Shown piece by piece: positions 17,101 to 24,670 of a stretch of DNA of 64,000 bases. Made by a program: the position numbers and the translations under genes. The stretch is taken from positions 3,534,001 to 3,598,000 of the forward strand of contig NZ_CP017183.1 in NCBI RefSeq assembly GCF_001729785.1, in the 5' to 3' direction. The stretch is from Enterobacter hormaechei subsp. xiangfangensis. GTDB taxonomy: Bacteria; Pseudomonadota; Gammaproteobacteria; Enterobacterales; Enterobacteriaceae. Position 1 is the stretch's first letter. Every line of letters begins with the position of its first letter. The notes below the pieces were generated by a model. The model was given only the letters and a program-made list of their open reading frames with translations. It did not search any database and was not told the DNA's origin.

Positions 17101-19565
17101 TGCTCAATACCCTTGAGCTGGTGGTACAGCGCTTTGACGCCGCCAACAACACCTGGACCACCGTGGTCGATACCGGACAGCCGCAGTTCGCTGACCTGCT
17201 GACCCTCGGCGCGACGGGGGTGTCGCTGAACCTGAACGGTCTGGCGGATGGTCAGTATCGCGTCCTGAGCTACAACACTAACCTGCTGGCAACCGGCTCT
17301 TACACCAGCCTCGATGTGGCGGTGAAAGAGACCAGCGCAGGCACCGTGTCCGGCGAAACCAACATTGTCGGTAACGTCATCACCGACGTGGATCCAACCG
17401 CAGGCAGCGACAACGCCCCGGCGGGCACCACCGTCACTGCGGTCACCAACGCCCAGGGCACCACCACCAGCGTTACGGCTGACGGCACAGTGATTCAGGG
17501 GCAGTACGGCACGCTGACCATCAACCTGGACGGCAGCTATACCTATAACCTGACCAACACCAGCGCCGCCGTCATTGGCCGCACGGAGAACTTTACCTAC
17601 ACCATCACCCACAACGGCACCAGCGCCTCGGCAAATCTGGTGCTGTCGCTGGGCGAAGGCACCAGCAGCAGCGGTATCGTGGCCGTGGACGATACCGCCT
17701 CGCTGACCTTCGATACCACCGTGGAGGCGATCAACAACGGCACCTCGTCGCAGGGCGGCTTTACCCTGGTGGGGATCAACCTTGGCAATACGCTGGGGCT
17801 GAACCTGCTGGACGATCTGGCCAACCCGATCATCTATAACGTGGAAGAAGGCACCACCCGCACCATGACCGTTCAGGCGTCCGTGGGCGGCGTCGCGCTG
17901 GCCTCGGTGTTCGACCTTTACATCTATAAGTTCAACAATGCGACGCAGACCTTCGAGCAGATGCGCGTTGAACCCGGCTGGCTGCGCGCGCCGCTGCTGG
18001 GCGGCACCTCCCCGCAGCTGACGCTGAATCTGCCCGCCGGTGAGTACCTGTTCCTGCTCAATACGGCGGCGGGGATCACCGCGCTGACGGCCTACACGCT
18101 GAACGTCTTGCAGGATCATGTCTACAGCGTGGCAAGCGTGAGCGAGAGCACCACCGGCGATGTGCTGGCGGATGATATTGCGCCAGCGGGTACCGTAGTC
18201 TCCGACGTTAACGGCGTGGCGGTGAACAGCAGCGGTCTGACGGAGATCACCGGCGAGTACGGTACGCTGCGGATCAACGCGGCCGGAGAGTACACCTACA
18301 CCCTGAACAGCGGGGTCGGCGCGGACCATATCAGCACGCCGGATACCTTCGTTTACACCATCACCGCGCCTGACGGCTCGAAAGACACGGCATCGTTGAA
18401 CATCACCCCAACCGCGCGCCCAATGGATGCGGTAAACGATGTCAGCACCGCGATGGACGTCACGTCGGTTCACCATACGGCCGCCTATTCCGATACGACG
18501 GTCGGGTCGGCGAGCTGGAACGCTGCGCTGCTTGCCTCAACCCAGGGCAGCGGGAGCGGGACCTTCGTGGTGGATCCTAATACCGCGCTGCATAACGTGG
18601 TTCTGTCGTTTAACGTCGCCTCGCTGCTGACGCTTACCGGGTTAACGGTGGACTGGACGCTGTCCAACGGCGCAACCACCGTCAGAACCGGCTCGTTTAA
18701 CGGTGGGTTACTGCTGGGCGGCACGGCGACCATCAACCTGACGGGTCTCGATCTGGAGGCGGGAACCTATACGCTGAGCTATACGGGCAAAATGGGGCCA
18801 TTGGGGGTAGGAAATATCACCATCACCCCAAGCGTGACCGGCACCAGCTACTCGCTGTCGCAGTTCGACGCGACGGGTACCCACACCGTTGACGGCAATA
18901 TCTTCGACGGCACCGACTCCGCAGGGGCGATGGACCAGCTCCACTCGGTTGATACCCGCGTGAGCATTACCGGCTACGACGGCGTTACCACTACGCTGGA
19001 TCCGTACACCGGCAGCACGATGTCAAACATCACGGGCCACTACGGGACGCTGGCGATTGCCGCTGACGGCAGTTACACCTACACCCTCAACCCGGGTATC
19101 TCGCTCTCTACCATTACCAGCAAGGAGGTCTTTAACTACACCCTGACCGATGCCAACGGTGTTAAAGATACCGCGTCGCTGACCATTGACATGGCGCCGA
19201 AATTTGTCAGTTCGGAGCATAACGATGTGATTAGCGGTACGGCCTACGGCGACACGTTGATTTATCAGGTGTTGAACAACACGGCGGGTAACGCCACCGC
19301 AGGTAACAGCACGGGCGACCACTGGACGAACTTCTCCCTCACGCAGGGAGACAAGATCGACATTGGCGATCTGCTGGTGGGGTGGAACGGTAGCGCGTCG
19401 ACGCTGGGGAACTATGTCTCTGTTTCACAAAGCGGTAACAATACTGTGATCTCCATCGACCGTGACGGCACGGGAGCCGCCTACACTAAATCTACACTCG
19501 TTACGCTGGACAATGTTCAGACCACCTACGACGAGCTTGTAAACCAGCAACACATCATTACCTGA
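8142..19565 (+). CDS. bapA: Giant BapA-like biofilm adhesin with about 28 Ig-like repeats, type I secreted
   Basis: A 3,807-residue surface adhesin. Residues 1-115 form a BapA-prefix-like beta domain, followed by a hydrophobic segment (118-137), seven consecutive Gly and three Asp. From about 165 to 2905 run about 28 bacterial Ig-like units of 75-105 residues. I counted 26 that end in a variant of TDAAGNTS and two that are degenerate. From about 2905 to 3685 three larger modules each end in a VCBS-like strand pattern (YGTL..DGSYTYTLN..DTASLTI). The last about 120 residues (HNDVISGTAYGDTLIYQ onward) match a type I secretion target domain and end in LVNQQHIIT, with no N-terminal signal peptide. 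I saw no cysteine. The three-component exporter lies directly downstream. The role by family is cell-cell and surface adhesion in biofilms. The reading frame is intact. Confidence 0.9.
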   Translation: MSQISVISKLTGVETTTEGTQITLDHSSIVKLNVDRADISGYSRSGNDLVITLNSGEVITLKNFYVTDAQGVSQLVLEESDGALWWIEDPTGAATYESIASTDALLAASGSDAGGAAAWPWVLGGLAAAGGIAIAAGTGGGGGGDDDNNSPNPGNPGNPSEPDTTPPDAPTNLQVSPDGKTVTGTAEPGSTITLKDADGNTIGTGKAGSDGKFTIDLGTPLTNGEQITATATDPSGNTSQGGQVTAPDLTAPDAPANLEVSPDGKTVTGTAEPGSTVTLKDTDGNTIGTGKAGSDGKFTIDLGTPLTNGEQITATATDPSGNTSPGVQVTAPDLTAPDAPEIVTVNDNVGAETGPLSNGQRTDDARPTFSGISEAGTVITFYDNGKPIGTATADATGKWSFTPSTNLSEGNHAITTTATDAAGNTSPASTAVSFVVDTVAPGAPAIVSITDDVAPGTGTLGSGSSTNDPRPQLTGTAEAGSTVTIYDNGIAIGTAVVGSNGSWSFTPSVNLSEGSHQLTVRATDVAGNTGPASPVFTVTVDVTAPQTPSGFIINDDTGVLKGAIGAGQFTDASEPRLTGRGEPGSTITVYDNGVVIGTTTVLPNGTWSITPTSPLAEGAHSITLRETDAAGNQSGLSQPINFTVDLTPPDMPVATLNSAGTQITGTAEPGSKIVITNNAGLQIGTATADSNGNYVVNLNPAQTNGEIISVVASDAAGNQSSPALVNAADITPPAAPGNLVVAEDGASVSGTAEPNSTIIIKAPDGTIIGQATAGPDGTFTIPISPAQTNGEALEVTATDGSGNTSPSGFADAPDSTPPLAPENVVISADGTTVTGTAEPGSTATIRENGVKVGETVADDQGNFSVELIPPKANGEALTADATDTAGNTGPTAPFDAPDITAAQTPVITGVVDDAPGVTGPVSQNGLTNDNTPTINGTGEPGTTITLYSGTTVLGTALVSANGQWSITLETALPDGGHVLTATAVDANNNLSGTSNTWSITVDTAAPGAPAITQVIDDVPGRTGALDTNETTNDTLPTLNGTGEPGSTVTIRLDGQDIGTAVVNSGGAWTFTPATPLVNGQHTFTVVASDAAGNASAPSAGFTLTVDTTPPPAATIDTVSDNVGPVQLPLNSGDTTDDTLPQLQGTAPDGTTITIYDGTTLLGTAVLDGSGGWSFTPTTPLTDGPHSLTVHATDEAGNTTISPPFELAIDTTAPATPDIPEITVNPDGGTPGTALNPGETTRDTTPTLSGSGTPGDIVNIYDGATKIGEAEIDGDGNWSWTPDDPLPDGTYDLSLTVTNQDSAGNESAPSTPVTITIDTDAPAQPGTPTVTDSVSQITGPVLDGESTNDPRPVLSGTGTPNDVITIYDQVGTGEPQAVGSVTVDGNGNWSWRPESNIGEGTHEYTATATDEAGNESVPSAGITITVDTLAPDTPVISAIGGVQNGESTNDTTPGIGGTGTTGETVIIYNNGVEVARVEVVNNEWSYTLPTQTDGPLNITVAAVDDAGNVSPVSPVFTVEVDTQAPTVPQIDAVSDSQLTNSVLYTRDGTPTLTGIGEPGSSVTVSVDGVASPVVVEVQPNGTWSWTADPALTEGPHTFSVVASDAAGNTSASSGDLSVTVDTLPPATPTNMTIAAEGTPLTGTADDGTTVTVRDANGNIIGTGVATGGSFSIALSPAQLDAATLTLIATDPAGNASPSTTFDVPDSPLELPAVPVITAINDDVDPVTGDVKDKTTNDTTPTLTGTADPGSVIAIYQDGSLLPVTTVVADTNGNWSYTPLLPLTEGPHTFAVTATNTTTGATSGQSPVATVTVDLTAPTAPAIGAVTDDVGPITGPIADGQSTNDNRPTLTGTGTAGDTITVYDDGDPLGTVIVGPTGTWSYTPPALDDGSHTLTVTATDPAGNESTPSAGITIVVDTVSTTPVITSVTDNAGNAATPVPSGDPTNDTTPTLTGTAEPNSVVAIFDGTTQIGTVAADGTGAWTFTPETALGEGTHDFTVRATDPQGNVSQPSNAWSVEIDLTAPQVPTIVTVSDNAPGGVTGPLTAGQVTNDTTPTLSGTGQAGTTIHVLNNGVEIGTTTVDGNGNWTFMPDPVLTDGTYNLRVNASDDVGNVSANSPVFAFTVDTTGPAAPVVTTVIDDVSPGTGIIASNGSTNDTRPTFNGTGEVGATVHVIVDDVEIGTAVVNAQGNWTFTPTTALGEGPHTITFNATDAAGNTGVTSPPFNLTVDTTVPEAPVFTPATDNAGPVLGPVASGQSTDDTTPTLNGTAAANATITIYENGQQVGTAVADANGVWSFTTGTLANGSHTWTATATDAAGNISPASPGFTLVVDTTVPAAPVITQAIDDVGTITGAIGSGQTTNDPLPRLVGTSEPLATVNIYEGTTLVGTGTADANGNWTVDITVPLGTGSHTFTAEATDQAGNTGAPSADFSLIIDTTPPALPVLTSVTDDVGNAATPVANGGLTNDARPTLTGTAEAGATVTIYDNGVQIGTAVATGGAWSFTPSTPLADGPHNLTFSATDAVGNASAQTGGYTINVDATAPVAPAITSIVDDVGTVTGPVTGTNPTNDTRPTLNGTAEANATVRIYDGTTLVGTVTADANGNWTLPQTSTTLIEGAHSFTATATDAAGNTSAPSPIITINVDLTPPAAPTGLAVITNGTQVTGTAEAGSTVTITSSTGTVLGTAVADGSGNFSATLTPPQTGGESLIVFATDKAGNAGITTSVIAPITTIPNAPVIANIDDNVGTVTGNLTNGKTTDDTTPTLSGTAQPNATITLYNNGVLMGTVTANASGNWSFTTPVLSEGPHAFTATASNGSGTSPISTSTTVIVDLTAPTAPTGTFNADGSVLTGSAEAGSTVTIRLADNSTVTATADSNGSWSYTFLNKQTEGQTLQITATDAAGNVSLPGSALAPVVPLSASTNVEELALTTTATVTNSQYSDYGFLLVGAVGNVLTLLGNDTAQVGFTVGNGGSADIAVNANATGAVLSLLNTLELVVQRFDAANNTWTTVVDTGQPQFADLLTLGATGVSLNLNGLADGQYRVLSYNTNLLATGSYTSLDVAVKETSAGTVSGETNIVGNVITDVDPTAGSDNAPAGTTVTAVTNAQGTTTSVTADGTVIQGQYGTLTINLDGSYTYNLTNTSAAVIGRTENFTYTITHNGTSASANLVLSLGEGTSSSGIVAVDDTASLTFDTTVEAINNGTSSQGGFTLVGINLGNTLGLNLLDDLANPIIYNVEEGTTRTMTVQASVGGVALASVFDLYIYKFNNATQTFEQMRVEPGWLRAPLLGGTSPQLTLNLPAGEYLFLLNTAAGITALTAYTLNVLQDHVYSVASVSESTTGDVLADDIAPAGTVVSDVNGVAVNSSGLTEITGEYGTLRINAAGEYTYTLNSGVGADHISTPDTFVYTITAPDGSKDTASLNITPTARPMDAVNDVSTAMDVTSVHHTAAYSDTTVGSASWNAALLASTQGSGSGTFVVDPNTALHNVVLSFNVASLLTLTGLTVDWTLSNGATTVRTGSFNGGLLLGGTATINLTGLDLEAGTYTLSYTGKMGPLGVGNITITPSVTGTSYSLSQFDATGTHTVDGNIFDGTDSAGAMDQLHSVDTRVSITGYDGVTTTLDPYTGSTMSNITGHYGTLAIAADGSYTYTLNPGISLSTITSKEVFNYTLTDANGVKDTASLTIDMAPKFVSSEHNDVISGTAYGDTLIYQVLNNTAGNATAGNSTGDHWTNFSLTQGDKIDIGDLLVGWNGSASTLGNYVSVSQSGNNTVISIDRDGTGAAYTKSTLVTLDNVQTTYDELVNQQHIIT
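8640..9149 (+). repeat. Two near-identical 255-bp tandem Ig-unit copies in the adhesin gene
   Basis: The units 8640-8894 and 8895-9149 are exactly 255 bases each and differ at only scattered positions (for example ACCAATCTACAG versus GCCAATCTGGAG near their starts). All other units of the gene are clearly more diverged. This points to a recent in-frame duplication of one 85-residue unit at the N-terminal end of the repeat array. Confidence 0.85.
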
Positions 19566-19584
19566 TAGCACCTGCAAGAAATGA

Positions 19585-19633
19585 CCCGGGCGCGCGCAGC
19601 GCCCGGGCATAAACAAAAAAGCAGTACTTTTTT
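19585..19633 (+). terminator. Two consecutive hairpins between the adhesin and exporter genes (probable attenuator)
   Basis: The first hairpin has a 9-bp all-GC stem (CCCGGGCGC, 19585-19593, with GCGCCCGGG, 19599-19607) and a 5-base loop but no T run. The second is AAAAAAG, 19615-19621, with CTTTTTT, 19627-19633. The exporter gene starts only 14 bases further on. The arrangement could partly terminate or stabilise the adhesin mRNA, giving more adhesin than exporter message. The effect is inference. Confidence 0.55.
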
Positions 19634-19647
19634 ATTAGGGACAAGAA

Positions 19648-21051
19648 ATGGGAAAGAAGATGCCTTACTGGTGGCTCTCGTGCTGCCTGATATCTGTGCC
19701 CGCTATCGCGGCAAACCCTGCGGCGATGATTAATACCGGACAATTAAGCGAAACGCAGGAACTCCCCTCTTTAAATGGCCGCGTGGCGCCCGTAGCCAGC
19801 AAAGCCGCCCCCGGCACGCTACAGCTGAATGAAGCGGTTAACCGCGCCGTGACCTGGCATCCGGCTATCAGTGAAGCCGTCGGCAAACTTTATCAGCAGA
19901 GCGAAAATGTGGACGTCGCTAAATCGAAATATTATCCGCAAATTAACGCTGGCATGGATAACGGCTATAGCCACGACGGTGACGATAATGGCTTTACCCC
20001 CTCGCTGGTGCTTTCTCTTTCGCAAATGCTGTACGACTTCGGCAAAGTCGCAAGCCAGGTGCGCGCCGAAAATGCGGGCGTCGCCCAGCAGCAGGCCAAC
20101 TTGCTGGTGAGCATCGACACCATCGCCCACGATACCGCCATCGCCATGGTGCAGGTGCAGACCTGGCAGCAGATGGTCGAGACCGCCAAAGAACAGCTGG
20201 ATGCACTGTCCTCCATCGGCACCCTGACGAAACAACGTAATGATGAAGGCGCAACGTCACTCTCTGACGTGGTCCAGACCGATGCCCGTATCGAAGGGGC
20301 GCGTGCGCAGCTGATGCAGTATCAGGCGAGCCTCGACAGCTCGCGCGCCACGCTGATGAGCTTGCTGGGCTGGGACAGCCTGAACGCGGTCAGCAATGAC
20401 TTTCCGCAAAGCCTGGCCCGCAGCTGCGACATCGCCGAGCCGGACGATCGTCTGGTGCCCTCGGTATTAGCGGCCTGGGCGCAGGCCAACGTCGCGCAGG
20501 CAAATCTCGATTATGCCAACGCGCAAATGACCCCTACCGTTTCTCTGGAGCCGGAAGTTCGTCACTACCTGAACGACCGCTACGCGGGCAACGAAACGCG
20601 GGACCGCACCCAGTACTCCGCGTGGGTTAAAGTGCAAATGCCGCTCTATCAGGGTGGCGGCCTCACCGCCCGGCGTAACGCCGCCGGACACGCGGTGGAA
20701 TCCGCCCAGTCCACCATCCAGCGCACCCGTCTTGAGGTGCGGCAAAAACTGCTGGAAGCGCGCAGCCAGGTGATGAGCCTGATGAGCACGCTTCAGATCC
20801 AGGGCCGTCAGGAAGCGCTCAGCGCCCGCACCCGCGAGCTGTATCAGCAGCAGTATCTCGATCTTGGATCCCGCCCGCTGCTCGACGTGCTCAACGCCGA
20901 GCAGGAAGTGTATCAGGCGCGCTTTACCCAACAGCAAACCGCCGGACAGCTGCATCAGCTTCAGCTCAACTGTCTGTACAACACCGGGCGCCTGCGTCAC
21001 GCGTTCGATCTTGAAAACCGCACCATCCAGACCGTGGAGATCCAGCCATGA
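19648..21051 (+). CDS. TolC-family outer-membrane channel of the adhesin type I secretion system
   Basis: A 467-residue protein with a signal peptide (MGKKMPYWWLSCCLISVPAIA), then the two repeated coiled-coil/beta-strand halves of TolC-like channels: about residues 50-250 (LQLNEAVNRAV..HPAISEA) and 270-460 (ending QLHQLQLNCLYNTGRLR). It should form a trimeric outer-membrane exit duct joined to the ABC exporter and HlyD adaptor encoded next. Its stop overlaps the next start (ATGA, 21048-21051). It corresponds to the TolC-like member of Salmonella bapBCD and to LapE of Pseudomonas. Confidence 0.9.
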   Translation: MGKKMPYWWLSCCLISVPAIAANPAAMINTGQLSETQELPSLNGRVAPVASKAAPGTLQLNEAVNRAVTWHPAISEAVGKLYQQSENVDVAKSKYYPQINAGMDNGYSHDGDDNGFTPSLVLSLSQMLYDFGKVASQVRAENAGVAQQQANLLVSIDTIAHDTAIAMVQVQTWQQMVETAKEQLDALSSIGTLTKQRNDEGATSLSDVVQTDARIEGARAQLMQYQASLDSSRATLMSLLGWDSLNAVSNDFPQSLARSCDIAEPDDRLVPSVLAAWAQANVAQANLDYANAQMTPTVSLEPEVRHYLNDRYAGNETRDRTQYSAWVKVQMPLYQGGGLTARRNAAGHAVESAQSTIQRTRLEVRQKLLEARSQVMSLMSTLQIQGRQEALSARTRELYQQQYLDLGSRPLLDVLNAEQEVYQARFTQQQTAGQLHQLQLNCLYNTGRLRHAFDLENRTIQTVEIQP

Positions 21052-23240
21052 AGCAACGCGATATCCCGCAGGGTGAAAACATGACGGATGAGGCGCTGGA
21101 GCAGTGGGCGCAGGCGTTTGGCTACGTGGCGACGCGCTATCGCGTTGCCTGCTCGCCAGGCTCGCTCGTCGCAGGCGCGCCGTGGCTGAAAGGCAAACCG
21201 ATGGTGCCCGCGCTGACGCAGCTCGCCCGTGAAGCCGGGCTGACATTCCAGTTGCTGACGGCCGATCAGCACGCTATCAACAGCTGGCGTCTGCCGGTGG
21301 TGGTGGAGCTGAACGACGGTAAAATCGGCGTCATCGACAATTTCGACGGCGAGGATACGCTTGAGGTCAGCTTTTTCGACGACAGCACGCACACCAACCG
21401 CCTGTCGATGAGCGCGATGCTGCCTGCCATCCGCCACGTCATCGCCCTGCGTCCGCTGGCGGCGCTGAAGGACAGCCGCGTGGATGCCTATATATCAAAA
21501 TACCGCCCGGACTGGCTCTACCGGCTGGTGATGCGCGACCTTCGCCCTTACAGCTGGGTGATGCTGGCTGCACTGTTCATTAACGTGCTCTCACTCTCGG
21601 GCATCGTCTTTTCCATGCAGGTGTATGACCGGGTGATCCCCGCCCAGTCCTATCCGACGCTCTATGTGCTGACTATCGGGGTGCTGATCGCCACGCTGTT
21701 TGGCTTTGTGCTGCGCGTGGCGCGCGGACACATTATGGATCTGCTGGGCAAACGCTCGGATCTGCGCGTCTCGGATCGGGTGTTCGGCCACGCGCTGCGG
21801 CTGCGCCACAGCGCCATTCCGCGATCCACCGGAAGCTTTATCTCCCAGCTGCGCGAGCTGGAGCAGATCCGCGAGATGGTCACCTCCTCCACCATCTCCA
21901 CCATCGTCGATCTGCCGTTTTTTATCCTGTTTGTGATTGTGCTGGCGATCATCGCCCCGCAGCTGGCGTGGATCGCTCCGGTGGCGGCGGTGATCATGGT
22001 CCTGCCTGGCCTGCTGCTGCAAAAGAAGCTGGCGGAGCTGGCGAAGCAGTCGGCGCATGAATCAACCCTGCGCAACGCGGTGCTGGTGGAAAGCGTGCAG
22101 GGGCTGGAGGACATCAAGCTGATGCAGGCAGAGAACCGCTTTTTGCAGCAGTGGAACAGCTATATCCAGATCACCGCCGAATCCGGCCTGCGCACCCGCG
22201 AACTGACGCAGAACCTGATCAGCTGGGGGATGACCATTCAGAGCCTGGTCTATGCCGGGGTGATCGTGGTGGGCGCGCCGATGGTGATCGACGGCACCTT
22301 AACCACCGGTTCGGTGGTGGCCGCCTCGATGCTCGCCTCACGGATGATCGCCCCGATGGCGACGCTATGCGGCGTGCTGGCCCGCTGGCAGCAGGTGAAG
22401 GCGGCCAAAGAGGGGCTGGACAGCATTATGCAGCTGCCGACCGAGAACCAGCGCGAAGAGACACCGATCCGCCAGGACGTGCTGCGCGGCCACTATCTTT
22501 TCGAGCAGGCGCAGTTCCGCTATCACCCGGAAGATCCCCGCATGGCGCTGCGCATTAACCGCCTGGAGATCAAAGCGGGCGAAAAAGTGGCGATCCTCGG
22601 GCGCAACGGCGCGGGCAAATCAACCCTGTTGCAGGCGATGGCGGGCGGGATGGATCTGGCGGGTGGTGAACTGCGGCTCGACAACCTCAGCCTGCCGCAT
22701 CTGGACGTGGCTGACGTGCGGAGAAACGTCGGCTTTATGACCCAAAACGCCCGGCTGTTTTATGGCACCCTGCGCGAGAACATCACGCTCGGCATGCCGC
22801 GCGCCACCGATAAAGAGATCTTCGAGGTGCTGGAGATGTGCGGCGCGGCCAGCTTTGTGCAGAAGCTGCCAAAGGGGCTGGATTACCCGATTATGGAGAA
22901 CGGCGTCGGGCTGTCCGGCGGGCAGCGGCAGTCTATTCTGCTGGCGCGGATGCTGCTGCGCGACCCGAATATCGTGCTGATGGATGAACCGACCGCCTCC
23001 CTTGATGAACATACCGAGCGGGAATTTATTCAACGTCTCGGGGCGTGGCTCGGCAACCGCACGCTGGTTGTCGCGACCCACCGCGTGCCGGTGCTGGAGC
23101 TGGTGGAGCGCGTGGTGGTACTCAAAGATGGCATGCTGGTGATGGACGCGCCAAAAGCCCAGGCGCTGAACAACAGCCGTATGCAGCAACAGCAGCAGGC
23201 AACCGGACGGGAGTGGAAAAATGAAAATCAGTCAGCGTGA
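21048..23240 (+). CDS. Type I secretion ABC exporter with degenerate C39-like domain (LapB/HlyB type)
   Basis: A 730-residue fused permease-ATPase. Residues about 10-135 look like a C39 peptidase domain without the catalytic Cys/His pattern, so it binds rather than cleaves cargo. Six membrane helices follow (about 165-455). The ATPase has Walker A at 518-526 (GRNGAGKST), signature LSGGQ at 622-626, Walker B IVLMDEP at 642-648 and the switch His in VATHRV. It powers export of the giant adhesin straight from cytoplasm to outside. The start overlaps the TolC-like gene by 4 bases with GGAG 8 bases upstream. An internal ATG at 21081 is a possible alternative. The stop overlaps the adaptor gene by 20 bases. 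Confidence 0.92.
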   Translation: MKQRDIPQGENMTDEALEQWAQAFGYVATRYRVACSPGSLVAGAPWLKGKPMVPALTQLAREAGLTFQLLTADQHAINSWRLPVVVELNDGKIGVIDNFDGEDTLEVSFFDDSTHTNRLSMSAMLPAIRHVIALRPLAALKDSRVDAYISKYRPDWLYRLVMRDLRPYSWVMLAALFINVLSLSGIVFSMQVYDRVIPAQSYPTLYVLTIGVLIATLFGFVLRVARGHIMDLLGKRSDLRVSDRVFGHALRLRHSAIPRSTGSFISQLRELEQIREMVTSSTISTIVDLPFFILFVIVLAIIAPQLAWIAPVAAVIMVLPGLLLQKKLAELAKQSAHESTLRNAVLVESVQGLEDIKLMQAENRFLQQWNSYIQITAESGLRTRELTQNLISWGMTIQSLVYAGVIVVGAPMVIDGTLTTGSVVAASMLASRMIAPMATLCGVLARWQQVKAAKEGLDSIMQLPTENQREETPIRQDVLRGHYLFEQAQFRYHPEDPRMALRINRLEIKAGEKVAILGRNGAGKSTLLQAMAGGMDLAGGELRLDNLSLPHLDVADVRRNVGFMTQNARLFYGTLRENITLGMPRATDKEIFEVLEMCGAASFVQKLPKGLDYPIMENGVGLSGGQRQSILLARMLLRDPNIVLMDEPTASLDEHTEREFIQRLGAWLGNRTLVVATHRVPVLELVERVVVLKDGMLVMDAPKAQALNNSRMQQQQQATGREWKNENQSA

Positions 23241-24420
23241 CGTTGCCGCAGTAGAAGATCTGGATAACGCGCTCGACTCCGAAAGCGGTTATACCGGCGC
23301 CCGGCGCATTGTTTTCTTCTCCCTGGTGATGTTTGTGGTGCTCGGCGTCTGGGCGTGGTTCGGCGTGCTGGACGAAGTCTCAACCGGCACCGGAAAAGTG
23401 ATCCCCAGCTCACGCGAGCAGGTGTTGCAGTCGCTGGATGGGGGGATCCTCACCGAGCTGAACGTGCACGAAGGGGATCAGGTGCAGGCCGGACAGGTGC
23501 TGGCGCGGCTGGATCCTACCCGCTCGGAATCTAACGTCGGCGAAAGCGCGGCGCGTTACCGCGCGTCGCTGGCCTCCAGCGCGCGTCTGTATGCCGAGGT
23601 GAACGATCTGCCGCTCAAATTCCCGCCGTCCCTGGCGAAATGGACCGACCTGACCGCCGCTGAAACGCGGCTCTACAACTCGCGCCGCGCCCAGCTGGAG
23701 GATACCCAGCGGGAGTTGCGCGCCGCGTTAGATCTCGCGAACAAAGAACTGGCGATCACCCAGCGGCTGGTGAAAACCGGGGCCGCCAGCCACGTGGAAG
23801 TGCTGCGCCTGCAACGGCAGAAAAGCGACCTGGAGCTGAAGCTCACCGACGTACGTTCCCAGTATTACGTGCAGGCCCGTGAAGCGCTGTCGAAGGCCAA
23901 CGCCGAGGTGGATATGGTGTCAGCGATCCTGAAAGGCCGCGAGGATTCCGTTACCCGCCTGACGGTGAAGTCTCCGGTGCGCGGGATCGTGAAAAACATC
24001 AAAGTCACCACCATCGGCGGCGTGATCCCGCCCAACGGCGAGCTAATGGAAATTGTGCCGGTGGACGATCATCTGCTGATTGAAACTCGCCTCTCGCCGC
24101 GGGATATCGCCTTTATCCACCCTAATCAGGAGGCGCTGGTGAAAATCACTGCCTACGATTACGCGATTTACGGTGGGCTGCACGGGGTGGTGGAGACCAT
24201 TTCGCCGGACACCATTCAGGACGAAGCGAAGCCGGAGGTGTTCTATTACCGGGTATTTATCCGTACCAGCCAGGATTATCTGGTGAATAAGGCGGGCAGG
24301 CACTTCTCGATCGTGCCGGGGATGATAGCGACGGTGGATATTAAGACCGGAGAGAAAACGGTGCTGGATTATATGATCAAACCGTTTAACCGGGCGAAGG
24401 AGGCGCTGAGGGAGCGGTAG
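23221..24420 (+). CDS. HlyD-family membrane-fusion protein of the type I secretion system
   Basis: A 399-residue periplasmic adaptor: a short cytoplasmic N terminus, one membrane helix (about residues 29-48, IVFFSLVMFVVLGVWAWFGV), a lipoyl/barrel-sandwich half (GGILTELNVHEGDQVQAGQVLARLD), long coiled-coil helices (about 105-245), then the second lipoyl half and a beta-barrel domain ending near FNRAKEALRER. It bridges the ABC exporter and the TolC-like channel. It is the last gene of the cluster, overlapping its neighbour by 20 bases, and is followed by a REP element. Confidence 0.92.
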   Translation: MKISQRDVAAVEDLDNALDSESGYTGARRIVFFSLVMFVVLGVWAWFGVLDEVSTGTGKVIPSSREQVLQSLDGGILTELNVHEGDQVQAGQVLARLDPTRSESNVGESAARYRASLASSARLYAEVNDLPLKFPPSLAKWTDLTAAETRLYNSRRAQLEDTQRELRAALDLANKELAITQRLVKTGAASHVEVLRLQRQKSDLELKLTDVRSQYYVQAREALSKANAEVDMVSAILKGREDSVTRLTVKSPVRGIVKNIKVTTIGGVIPPNGELMEIVPVDDHLLIETRLSPRDIAFIHPNQEALVKITAYDYAIYGGLHGVVETISPDTIQDEAKPEVFYYRVFIRTSQDYLVNKAGRHFSIVPGMIATVDIKTGEKTVLDYMIKPFNRAKEALRER

Positions 24421-24426
24421 TCAAAC

Positions 24427-24497
24427 GCCGGGTGGCGGCTGCGCCTTACCCGGCCTACATTCTCGCAGGCCCGCGCAAGCGCAGCGCCGCCGGGCAT
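24427..24497. repeat. REP/BIME element
   Basis: Two facing enterobacterial REP sequences: GCCGGGTGGCGGCTGCGCC with its complement arm at 24427-24458, and a diverged partner ending GCGCCGCCGGGCA near 24496. They lie just after the secretion operon, where such elements stabilise upstream mRNA or mark transcript ends. Confidence 0.8.
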
Positions 24498-24670
24498 TAA
24501 TCCGCACGCAAGACGTGGAATCCGCCTCGAAGAATTAACCTTTAGTCATGCATCACACTTCCCTTCAGCCATGACCAGGGTAATATTACTCGCAGACAAA
24601 ACGCACTTGCGCACAGTGCAGGAGTGCATTACTATCCACTCAGCTTCAAGGACTGGAGCTTACCAGCATT

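Noticed and set aside
16860..18476. 538-codon open frame on the minus strand under the adhesin C-terminal modules
   Set aside because: Follows the codon bias of the sense gene and has no recognisable domain; a shadow frame.
8142..19565. RTX calcium-binding nonapeptides in the adhesin
   Set aside because: Looked for GGxGxDxUx arrays; only the single Gly run and isolated GDT-like fragments are present, so it is not an RTX protein by sequence.
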